A program made the position numbers and the translations under genes. A DNA stretch of 64,000 nt from Paramacrobiotus metropolitanus. Its lineage: Eukaryota > Tardigrada > Eutardigrada > Parachela > Macrobiotidae. The stretch lies in the NCBI RefSeq assembly GCF_019649055.1, contig NW_026570264.1:186001-250000 (forward strand), given 5' to 3'. Below the pieces are notes generated by a model. It searched no databases. It was not told where the DNA came from and saw nothing but the letters and a program-made list of their open reading frames with translations. Positions 13,636-24,225 of the stretch are shown piece by piece. Within the stretch, counting starts at the first letter, position 1. Each line of letters opens with the position of its first letter.

Positions 13636-14131
13636 GCCCGCGCTCAAGCTCGGACTTGGACTCGGACTTGGACTAAAACTTGGACTCGGACTTCACTTAA
13701 AATTGGACTTGGGCTTTACTTGAACTCTAGAACTTGGACTTTATGACTTAGACTTAGATTTAGGCGTTTCTTATGTTTCTTATGTTTTCTTAGGTTTCTC
13801 AGGTTTCTTAGGTTTCTTAGGTTTCTTAGGTTTCTTAGGTTTCTTTGGTGTTCTTAGGTTTCTGAGGTTTCTTATATTCCTGAGGTTATCTTGGTATTCT
13901 TTGGTATCCTGAGAAAGCTAAGAAACCTGAGTAACCTAAGAAACCTGAGAAACCTAAGAAAACATGAAGAAATGTAAGAAGACACGTAAGAAACATATGA
14001 AACGCCTAAATTTAAATCTAAGTTTCAAAGTTTAAGTTTTAGAGTCCAGGTAAAGTCCAAGTCCAGTTTTAAGTGAAGTCAAAGTATTAGTAGTCCAAGT
14101 CCGAGTCCAAGTCCGAGCTTGAGCGAAGGGC
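13636..14131. mobile_element. Foldback-type element, 496 bp, with 10-bp target duplication
   Basis: Nearly the whole element is one palindrome centred near 13884. The arms begin GCCC..CGCTCAAGCTCGG and are built of internal direct repeats, first of GGACTTGGACTC type and then of TTAGGTTTC type. TGGCACACCG lies immediately on both sides (13626-13635 and 14132-14141). The paralogous block near 10.0 kb has the uninterrupted site. This is the structure of Foldback/Galileo-like elements (long repetitive inverted repeats, little or no coding). The open frames in it reading (GLGLGLKL)n are repeat artefacts. Confidence 0.85.
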
Positions 14132-14418
14132 TGGCACACCGATTTACATCTGTCAGTTGTCTAAAAGTTCCAGTTACCTGATCATGAGCAACTGATCGAG
14201 TTCCACGAACATTCAAGCTAATCTGGCAGCTGCGCGGGGAAATTGAGTATGTTTTACCGGATCTCATTAGCTGTGCCGGGTGCCGGATTTACTTAACAGA
14301 GAAAAACTGGCCCGTATATTTATTAGCGTGGCAGCTCGTAATCGACCCAGAGCACCGGAAAGGTTTGTAGAGATACACAATCTGTTACACAGTTGCTGTA
14401 CCGATCGAAAATACGTAC

Positions 14419-15376
14419 CGGGTGGCTGAACAAAATGGCCGTCTGTTTTGTCATGGTGCGCTGGATCCGTCCAACACTGAAATGACATTATCCTAGTTTC
14501 ATTCGATAGAGCAATGCTTTTAACATAAAAAGGTTAAGTTAAGTCAAAAATTTCCATAGAGCTAAAATTTTTTATGAATTGTTTTGTAAAAGCTGCTGGG
14601 TTTGGATGATGTCCTGGAAGCGAAAATCTGAAATTACCCGTTTCTAAATTAAAAATTCTTGCTATTCAGCTAACGACATTAATGTAGCTTGTTTTACTAT
14701 TTCTGGTAGAGAAGTTGTTTCTCGTTTTTTTACTGTAAGGAACTGCAGTATTCTAGCAACCGTGCTTGGCCAGTACGCTGAAGAACAGGGACTTTGTACG
14801 AGTAATTCTCGTGAAACCGGCAAACAAAGGTTTTGAGAGCAAATTTTTAACCAACGTTCTAAACGCTTACCCGATTCAATTTTGTTTCTGAAAGGGCAAT
14901 GTGTCAGCTACATTTTAAAGTTAAGTCTGCATTTTTTGGTGCAACCTGTCATGCAGCCAAAAACTGTAACCGAAAATACTCGAAAATACCAAATAAAAAA
15001 CCGGCATTTTTCAAAAACGTCACAATGTGTCATGACTGCATAGCTCGTTCCGTGTATGCAGCATGACTACAACTTTTTTTTCTATTATAAAAAAATGTAT
15101 TTTGCTAAATGAAGCAGCTGAACATTTTCAAAAAGTCCGTAAGAGGAAGAAATGGCACAAGATTTTATGTTTTGAGAGCTGGGACACGAACAATTTGCAG
15201 ACCGTTTCATTTGGCATTATTGCAAATGAAAACGGCTTAATTTTTTCAAAAACGTTTTTTTAGGTTTTGTGGCTAATAAAATTCCCTATCGAATGAGCCT
15301 AAGCATTTTACGGTGCGACAAAGGGTCTGCGAAAAACAAACGAAAACATGAGACTGCCATTTTGTTCAGCCACCCG
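14419..15376. mobile_element. Inverted-repeat element, 958 bp, flanked by GTAC
   Basis: The left end CGGGTGGCTGAACAAAATGG and the right end (reverse complement) are identical over 20 bases and similar a little further. GTAC sits on both sides; because GTAC is self-complementary it may be a 4-bp target duplication or part of the inverted repeat. The paralogous block near 10.28 kb has no such insertion. A 66-codon open frame at 15063-15263 is not recognisable, so this is probably non-autonomous. Confidence 0.75.
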
Positions 15377-15567
15377 GTACAGAGCTCTGTGTTGCTCCCG
15401 TTTGCAACAACAACGCTTTACCTGAATCGCGTAATACAGATAACTCAATCGCTATAACACCAATCGCAAATTGTGGACACCTTGTAGTTACCGGTAGTTG
15501 TCAATCAATATTTGCCGGCGCCATATACAACGGAAGCACTACGGCACGAACGTGCCCGATTGAAGGA

Positions 15568-15801
15568 TTATTCTTGATTCCGGTGATTGTACAGTGCAGG
15601 TTGTCGAAGCGACGAGCTGCACATTACGAAGATGGCTCGCTGCCCATGCCCCATGGTACTCGCGTTTATCCTTTGAAATATTGATCTAACTATGCGCGAA
15701 AGCGTTGCAGAAGCGTCAGACTTTCTACGAGCATCTTGCAGTGCAGATACCGAATTTTCCTGATCTTTTTTGACTAGGCCTTCCAGTGTAAGGACTGCCA
15801 A
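15568..15801 (-). other. Open frame of 77 codons, unknown
   Basis: A minus-strand stretch with mixed, protein-like composition (QDARRKSDASATLSRIVRS, then RAIFVMCSSSLRQ). The pattern of a basic helix followed by a short hydrophobic strand loosely recalls periplasmic-binding-like ligand domains of receptor guanylate cyclases, but it is too short to assign. No neighbouring exons were recognised. It lies next to the decayed block and may be another relic. Confidence 0.25.
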
Positions 15802-16184
15802 GAAAGGATAAGAAAATTTCTGCCGCTTTTAAAGCACTTCGCTCCTATTCCGGAAACAGAATTATAGACCAGCATAAAGTCTGCAAATGTTTATGTTAGC
15901 ATTAATGATTTGTAGAGTGTAAGGCGTGGTATTACGAGAGTAAATTTGAAATACCTAGTGTCCAGAGTGTCAGTGCCGTTGTACTGGTTTAAAACGATTT
16001 GGCTCGCGGTACTTGCGGGGGACTACGGCACGAAGAGGAATAAAACCGCCTTTCCACACTTGCAAATTTTAAGAAATTTTAAATTCCAATATTTTCAATT
16101 GTGTTTTGATGATTAAAGACAGAGGAAAAACTCAAAAAGAAGTGTGAGCAGCAGATATTCATGTAGCGCGTTAAATGGGGGTGG

Positions 16185-16260
16185 AGTACACGAGCGGTGA
16201 TCAAAATATGAAACCGTATACTTACCGGTTAAAGTGGCCGAAAGATTGAGACAAAACGAA
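16185..16260. repeat. Solo end of the repeat family seen at 54705-55115
   Basis: The reverse complement reads CACTTCGTTTTGTCT ... CGGTTTCATATTTTGATCACC, matching the arms of the 54.7-55.1 kb element. No partner arm was found nearby, so it is a fragment. Confidence 0.5.
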
Positions 16261-19200
16261 GTGCCGTTATTGTATGTAGGAGTACATGGGCGATTCTTTA
16301 GCATGACGTTGAAAACAGGATGTCGACTGCGTGGCCATCGCAGATTGTACGAGCATTTACATACATATTTGCTGCCAATGTTTTTATTTTTCGCCTTTTC
16401 TGCTATAGTTGCTTTTTTGTCCTTTGTTATTTTCCGGCTTTATCTTTGGTAACTCGTGAGAAAATTTTAGGATCACACCTATAGTTATTTGACAGTCTTG
16501 TTTCGGACCTGGCTATCTTTGCCCTTATCGTCGCTTTCAGAAGCTAAATTCGTCATCATCACTTGCGCCTTGTGGTACTTACATTAACTTTCAGATAATA
16601 CGATAAACGGTGGAAACTAATATTCTACCAATCAATCTACTCTGTAGAAGAAAATGTAAAACGTATTACGTTTGGACAGCATGTAAAAATTATTACGTTT
16701 GGGCGTATTACGCTTGGACTGTATACTATAATATTATGATGATAACTAGTAGACCCCGCGCAAACTGCGCGGAATAAATCGGCGATAAATTGTTATTTAG
16801 GAAAACTACAAAGTACAAACCCATGACTGCAAATTTAGTTTTATTGAGCGGAGCGTATAAGAATATTAATAATAATATATAGATAGTTTGATTAGTTTCA
16901 TTGGCAGAGACAAACGTTATTTGCCCAATACCTGTTTGGTTGTGCTTATCATAACTAATGTCATAAATCATTCTTTATTTTGGGCCTTTGACCATAATCC
17001 ACTGACAGATTGGTAGCAGCTAGAATGTATCACAGTTTAATAAATAAATGTTTAAGGTCGTTTTGAGAAAACATTGTCGCGTTCCGCTGACTTCAGATTT
17101 AACCTTAAATTAGACTCGAAAAATTTGAAAATTTCCAGGAATATGTCCTTTTTGTTTGCAATTATAAAACAAAGTTTTTAAGCTTCTCGCCAATCAATCA
17201 GCAGCATATGCCGGTCAGTTGTCAAGAACTACAAATAAAAAAAGCTCCATAATTACTGAAATTTTTGTAGCCGTATTGCAGTACTTCTACTGGTTCAGAT
17301 ACCATTCGGAGCTTCGTTAAATTTTAGTCAGTGCGTCCCGACAAAACACTCTAGTGATACGACCGTACGACCACCGATGTCAACCTTTGGACCACTTAGA
17401 ATAAAAATACTTTCCAGTTTCCTCCAGCTGTTTACACACAGACAATTTAAACCTGATAAGACTTCAAAATTTCGTTGTGTTCTTTGGTGAATTTTTTATT
17501 AATTAACGTCGACAACTTAAGCGCAGTGTCTTGCTTGCGACCCCCGCTGCAGATAGGCGCCGCCTATGATTCCGCTTTCTGTTACGTGCTTATAAAATTC
17601 GTTTCAAGTTTAGCAAAATTCGGGGACGGTATTCCCCTAAATTTTTTGTTTTGACCTTTGATGGGAGATGATCTGACGGATTGCTTTATAGCTGGCGGAA
17701 AGATAGATTAGAATGCGGATAAGCTTCGCTTTTTAAATCTTCTGTTATTTTAAATTTTTGAATGCTAAAAATGCGGTTTTTTTTATAAAACCGTTTTTGT
17801 CTACGATCCTTAGCGGAAAAATATCCTTTCTGAAAAATATTTTAACCTTCCCTCCCTCCCCCTGCGGGAGGCTCGCGCTCTCCTCATTTAGTCGCCGTGA
17901 AAAGATTTGCTTTGGGCCGCTTTCTCCCCCCGGGCGGCGGTTAGACTCGAATCCTAGTGCGTACGCCCGGTGGGACTGGGACTCGCTGTTTTGCTCGAGT
18001 AGTCTACATCACTTCCAGTCGAACACCAAAATTCTCAAAATCGACTTTCAGTCTCTCACAAAATAAAATTTGTTTGCGATTTGAAAAAAGGGTAGAGTAT
18101 TCCACTTAAGTAGCACGTCAGCAGCACGATATTACAAAAGCCAACCGCCCTTTGGAAGCAGTTTCAATAATACATCTAATCAACCCGTTGCGAAAGGCAA
18201 CTACTTTATCTTTGGAATTTGGGTCGCTCCCACTTTCCAGGAGGTTTTGCATGGTCAGTCTTTAAGAAGCATCACTTTCAGAGCCTTCATATTTTAAAAA
18301 CTAACTCTTAATAAAAATTTTATGAAATAAAGGCAGTCCGATAACTAATGGACACCAAAGTTCCATCAAGTGTAGTAGATGTCTTTTCCTGTGCTGTTCG
18401 TGACAGTGGTGGCTTGGGTGGGTTTGCAGTGGTGGGTTATGCACTTTTCCCGTAGACTTTGTATGTTAATTTCTTTTAAGATTTTCTCTAAAACTTTACA
18501 TACTTTCAAAAAACTGACTGGTTTCTGCAAATCTGCAAACTCGCGGCTATTGAATGACATATAGACATCAAAGTTTGGTTCAGTGGCTCGCTCAAAAAAG
18601 GGTGACAGAAATGGAATTCGCTAAGGCTTATTTTACGTCGGTCTGCACGCAGATGCAGACTTAACACTATGTATGAAAAGAAGAAGACTAGTCTTCGCAT
18701 AGGAATAGTGTTAACGTCTTGTTTTTGCTTTGTCTATGGAGATTTGTAACCAAAATGTTACGCGCCTTTGATTCGCCCATTTTAGGGGAGCGGTTTAGTA
18801 TTTTCCGGAGGGCAAAATCCTGCAGAGCGCAGTGAGTCATCCATACATAAAGATACTGTATACATTATGCATACAAAGACTAAGTATATACGGCTTGTTT
18901 TTGAATGATTAATACTTTTTAAGAGGGTAGTTTAGCATTGCTGGCAGTGTAACTCTGCAACCATCCACAGTTGATTTAGTTAGTTAAGTAAGCCGCTGAC
19001 CGCTGGTTGCGTTCCAGACTCCATCGAATGAAACGCTAGCTTTGTGTGTTATCGACTCATTCAATTTTGCTGAATCACCCAGGCATGGACTTTGTAAGGA
19101 TATTAGCAGTTACATTTAACGCAAAAGCCAAAAACATTTAGCTTTTTTTCTAATTTAGAATTTGTTTTTGCTGAGTGTTTTTAGAACATACTGAACTTCT

Positions 19201-20440
19201 AATTTTAAATTTTCTAATTTAAAATTTGCCTTTTCTTTTAAAACCGGTCAAGGGAAAATTCTGATTGCCGGTTCCCGAGCACCATAAAAACTGAAGGCGG
19301 CGGCTGTGGAGTAAAACGTACAAAATCGATTTTGCATTCTAATCACTTACTCAAAATGAACTTAAACGTTTCATAAGCGTGATTCCGCATGTTTTGAAAT
19401 TTCTTGGCAGCGACAAAAGTTGTCGCAGAAAGCAGCATGTTCTAAATTTTTGAAGTTGGTTTGTTTTAAACAATGACTGATCGAGCCACAAGAGTTGGAG
19501 TCATCTTGCAAGTCCCAGAAAAACAACCAGCCGTGAAAAACTGCATTAAACCGTCGCCTGTTTGCGATTGCGTCAGTTACAGTGCACCTGTTAACGGGTT
19601 TTTCAAAATATCAAATTTTTAATTTTGGTTCAATCCACACCAAGGGGGCTAATTTCAATATTTCAGGCAGGAAATGGGTGCTAAAATGAGCACATTCTCA
19701 TTCCAACAGCACGCTGATGGAATGAAAATCTTCAAAAATTCGTAATTTTGTTATTTTCCGTGCTGAAATTTTTTATATGCGCTTAAGAAATATTAAATAA
19801 TATATACTATTAGGAAGAATAACTGATTTTCTGATTTGATCTCAAGGTTTGGCACTTGGAGCATACGTGCTTAGCATAGCCGCCTATGAGAAATCTCGAA
19901 TGAGTCTTCCGTAGACATCTACTTATGTTGGCAGCTAAGGCTCACAGTGAATAACCCAAAAAAAACTGAGAGTCAGTTTTTTTGCCTAACGTTATTCGTT
20001 ATTTTGTATTTTTTAAGCTTATACAAAAGAATTTAACACTAAAATTTACAAAATTACGAATTTTTGAAGATTTTTATTCCAGCAGCGTGCGCCATGGGCC
20101 GCCGCACGCGTACTTTAGCTACGTTGCTGCTAGACAGCTGGCAAAATTTTGCCAGCGGCCCAGCAGTATGGCAAACAAAATCGACAATAAATTTAAGAAA
20201 TAAGAATGGACTGCTTTTAAATAGTATGCTCTCGTCGTACATTGTATAGTACTCAACTACCCTCCAAAATTGTTGCAAAACAGGTGCGTGTCACAATTTG
20301 GTTACTGACTCCCGTACACTGTTCAGAAACAAGCCTTATAATTATAGACTATAGAAAGTCTCATGTATTCTCGATATATACCACGACCGACGGAACTATT
20401 TCCGCGAGGAAATGCCACGAAGTGTTTTATTAATATATAG
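16261..20440. other. Gene-poor stretch
   Basis: No coding region could be supported. At 16640-16720 ATTACGTTTGG recurs three times. A short GC hairpin (CCGCGCAAACTGCGCGG) lies near 16756. About 17860-17990 is an abrupt GC-rich island in AT-rich DNA. A perfect 20-bp palindrome (GCTGGCAAAATTTTGCCAGC) occupies 20137-20156. All open frames are short and without domain signals. Confidence 0.4.
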
Positions 20441-20708
20441 GATAATTATTCAGCATACAGAAATACAGACATAATTTATATCTATATAAGGGGCGAAACT
20501 AGGCGTCTTCTACCGTTCCCCTGTATTGCTGTCGTCACCCGCCTGGAGTGTGGCGTAACGGCAGTACATATGGTTAAATCCGGTACATAAGCCGAAGCGC
20601 CATGTACAGCCACAACGTAAAACTCCAGCCGGGTGACGGCAGCAGTACATGGGAACGGTGGAACATGTCTGGATTTGCCCCCTATATTTCTGTGTGCTGT
20701 ATATTATC
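20441..20708. mobile_element. Palindromic hairpin (foldback MITE-like) element
   Basis: Two arms of about 125 bp (20441-20575 and 20585-20708) pair almost throughout. Examples are GATAAT..CAGCA.ACAGAAATA at the outer ends, CCGTTCCC.TGTA.TGCTG.CGTCACCCG in the middle and GGCTGTACAT near the loop. It sits alone in non-coding DNA. A transcript would fold into a long hairpin. No transposase and no clear target duplication were seen. Confidence 0.7.
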
Positions 20709-23202
20709 ATCGTATTGTTAAAATGGGTGCCTGTGCCGTAAGAAACAGAATGCTAATAATTTCGTCAAAGCTGTTTTATAAGAATATATTATCGAATTCC
20801 CAAAAGAAAAGTAAAGACGATAAGTTACCACGCAAGAAATGATCGAAAACGATTACTAACGAAATAAATAAATTACCGGTACGTACTACAATTCGCTACA
20901 AAATTTCAGAAAATCTAAAACAGATTGTTGTTGACGATTCTTGCTGCCGGCCGCACCATTCGCAAAATACAAAATTGTTTGTGAAGTCACCGGATATTTT
21001 AGGGCAATTTGGAAAGTTTCTTTGTCTTTGCTCGCAATTTTCTTTAAATTATGGTTGTACCAAAATCATTGTTACTAATAATAAAGACAATAAATAAACG
21101 TAAATAAACAAAACCTATACGAAGATTAGAGGTCATATCCTGGAGTCCGAATTACGGCAAATATAAAACTATGCAAGAACTTTTCCCGAATTGCGTTATC
21201 ATTATTTGGTCAATGTGAGTATTTCTAACTGCTTGATTCATTATTTTCAAAATGCCTTTTAGAAGAAAACTTCAACATTAGAGCATTTTTTGCTGCGCGC
21301 TCATTGAAAATCATGATTTCTCAATTTACTGTAACTGACGATAAAATGTTAGAAATCCATGATGATGTGGCACTTAGGCTTCTTTTGTTAACCTGAATAC
21401 GGGTATTTTCACAACTATTTTGACAATAATTTTTTTCAGTTTTCTGTTTATGTTTTTCGTTAGAATTGTTTTTAAAAATATTGTTTTTGACTTCGGTAGG
21501 TTTGCCTTTGTGTATTGCATGCCTGCCGCATTTATTTATGCACATAGTTTTTTTTATGCATTTATGCAAAATGAACCCGTCGCGTCGGGCTCATATACAT
21601 TGTATATGCACATTGCACAGGTTGTTTTTATGCAGTCTTACCTGGTCGTATCGGACGACGGGAGATCACTACAAACATTGACGGTTTCTGTTCGAATCGC
21701 TACAGATGAGTGATTTTTTGGATACGTAGCAGGTACCTGCGTTTGTCAATTGACGGTTTACGTAGTATAGTGGCTAATACACCTCCAACAAAGCAGATGC
21801 TCCTTGCTAATATTTCCTTAATTTGAAGCAACTCTCCGTTAAATTATGTTAAATTATATTCTCAACGGATTGAATAATTTTTTATCTTAGTGTGTATAGT
21901 TGGCTTAGCTTTCTTGATACCGAGCTTTTTCTTATAAAAGTTACTTTGTTTTGCAAAATTCTGCAGGAGGCAGTGCCAGACACAAACAACGCCAGGCGTT
22001 AAGTTGAGGCAGGTTTCGTGATGGACATTATCAGTATTAATATGGCTTATAACGTACTAAAACCTCCTTGATGGGTGGCCACGCAAAATAGTAGCAAGAC
22101 TTCATTATTTACTAGTTTCACCATAAAATTTCATTTACGGTGTATAAACATTCTGTGTTTCGAGTCGACGACTCGACGGGAATGTTATTAGCCAAAATTA
22201 TACAGAAACTACTTTCCTAACCGGTCAAAACGAAGATAAGATCCTCCATTGATTGACACTCGATCCCGTCGCGCACGCATTTCAAATCTGGAAGTTCTGC
22301 AATTGTTGGAATACAGTATGCACAAATATTCATTGAAAGCTAAAAAACGTTAAAAAAATAAAATTCAGGAAAAATTTAACAAGATAAACATATATGAACA
22401 AATAAACATACAAATATACAGTGTATCGCGCAGATATAAATATACAGCACACTCTGTACAGTGTATCCCGCAAAACACAAATTAAAATAGAAAAATATTG
22501 AATGTTGAATAAATAAAAAAAAGTTTATGAGAACATGAAAATTAAACAAGCTAGCACAATATAATTTGCCTTGTTTGTGTAACCATATGTGTGTTTGGTC
22601 GCCATCAGCAAGTAACAAGTGAATTATTACTTTGGTGACCTGTGGAGTGAAATCATTGAACAAGTGAAACTGTGAACAATACAAATGCATAATTTACTGT
22701 GAATTTCGGCTGCAGTAATGAAGTGCGGTGGCTGCGTAATCATCCATTGAACTTTTGATGTTGAATGTGCACAGCGTCATGGTGTCCTCGCACATGTATA
22801 GATTTGTCCTAAAATTTTTTGGCGCATTTTCCTTAATCATAACGGATTGTCTTGTAAGATACACGCAAAATTTTAAGCACCTACCCTAGTTTACGCATCA
22901 TTTTAATAATTTGCGTTTTCCATCGAATCTGCGCCAGTATATTATTGAAAGAATTGCTTTCGTACAACTTAATGCTACAAAGTAAATTCGAATTTCCCCT
23001 GATGGGAAGGGCTCACTCAGTGAACCGGGAAAATAATTGGCTAAAAACTGAATAATCAATTGAATTTATTCTGTAGGACTGCAGGAGTTTTTTCTAGAAA
23101 TTTAAAATTAAAAATTCAGGTTTTCAGAGAAAGCACTGGGGCTTTAATAATTAAATAAGGTTGCATGGAAGAACTAGACTAACGAAGACTGCAGTACCAA
23201 GG

Positions 23203-23400
23203 TCATTGCCTGTTTTATTGTGTGTCTGTCGTGATTTATTGGGCGGAGTGGCATCGGTGAGAGACACGGAGACAGGATGCCGCTGGCGCATTTACCGTTG
23301 CTTTCTCTTGAGGTTGCTGTTGTGTTTTTATATTGGTGAAAGTGTCAAAAATCGCGATAAATGTGGACAAACAATGATAATTGCCAATAAAAATCTGCGT
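23203..23400. repeat. Dispersed repeat, copy 2
   Basis: Same-orientation partner of 7198-7390; see that entry. This copy carries an extra GC-richer stretch (about 23255-23310). Confidence 0.6.
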
Positions 23401-23880
23401 TACCCCGTAAAATTGATCGTGTAAACGATAGGCGCCGCGCGTGACTCATCCTTAAGACGATAAATACAAATACAATAATTGCATATACAACAGAAATAAA
23501 ACAAATGCATATGCAAGCTAAATAAATTAGTGTCAATCAGGGCTGGCTAGTTGCCAATTAGTTATGTTAACTGGCTATTGCCTGAAAAAAGAGAAGGTAA
23601 ATAATATATTAACTTCATGTGCAATTTATCGCGATTTTTTACTGCTACCACTGTAGTTATTTATTCTGCACTACGTAAATCGTTAATTTCGATGAGTTTT
23701 AACTGGAGCAAGTTAAGGGCAATTTGCGTTAATTTAGGTTTTCACAACTGCCTTTATTATCTGCATGATTCAACTCATGCTCCCTCTCTGATTCATGATT
23801 CACCGATGCGAAAATTGAGCTGACAAAATCTATAAATCTTCATGCATCATCTTTTACTCACTTCGCTTCTTTTGAGTGTT

Positions 23881-23952
23881 GTTTTCCAACGTTTTCCAGG
23901 ATCCCGGGGTGCCGAGCCTCATGAAATGCTGTATGTACGTTGTAGCTTAACT
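23881..23952. repeat. Inverted copy of a D1 intron segment
   Basis: The reverse complement matches 25101-25172 with only a few mismatches over 72 bases. That target lies in the D1 intron between the exons ending at 25051 and starting at 25250. The D2 intron has the same segment at about 33807-33870, so the intronic copy is ancestral and the 23.9-kb copy is derived. Confidence 0.8.
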
Positions 23953-24225
23953 GGGCAGCTTATCTGCATGATTCATCATTTTATTCCATCACTTTATCAG
24001 CACTAACAATTAATCTCTTTATTAGTGCCTCCCCTTTCCCGTTCTGAATCGTTTTCGGTTAACATTTTTAGAGCAAAAAAATACAGGACAAACAGCTATA
24101 ACAACAACCAACACAAAACAAGGAAAGCCAACAGAAGTGCCTTCATCACGAAGTGTGTGTACACGTGTCCGAAACTGGACGGTATAAGACTGCGTTTCCG
24201 GAGCCGGCGGTCAAATATTGCCGGT

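Larger units (their letters stand above)
12850..15480 (-). pseudogene. Decayed block, copy 2, interrupted by two elements
   Basis: Host sequence 12850-13635, 14132-14418 and 15377-15480 aligns with 9280-10360. Landmarks include CGCTGCCGTTGTCCGC, GTTGCGCGGGGAA-like and GATACACAATCTGTT. Minus-strand pieces include 12853-13089, with YHYHRKVTRCASG followed by hydrophobic ILIVNLAVHFM, which resembles the first loop and second segment of a seven-pass receptor. Frames are broken by stops and by the elements at 13636-14131 and 14419-15376. Identity of the ancestral gene is uncertain. Confidence 0.35.
20709..24200. other. Gene-poor stretch left of D1
   Basis: No coding region could be supported. It contains the second copy of the dispersed repeat (23203-23400) and an inverted copy of a D1 intron piece (23881-23952). 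ORFs of 60-104 codons here are low-complexity or AT-rich and have no homologous partner in the window. Confidence 0.4.

Noticed and set aside
13526-13723. Frame encoding a GLGLGLKLG repeat peptide
   Set aside because: It is the translation of the foldback element's internal DNA repeat, not a gene.
16726-16971. Minus-strand frame of 81 codons with hydrophobic character
   Set aside because: AT-rich, low complexity, no paralogue and no splice partners.
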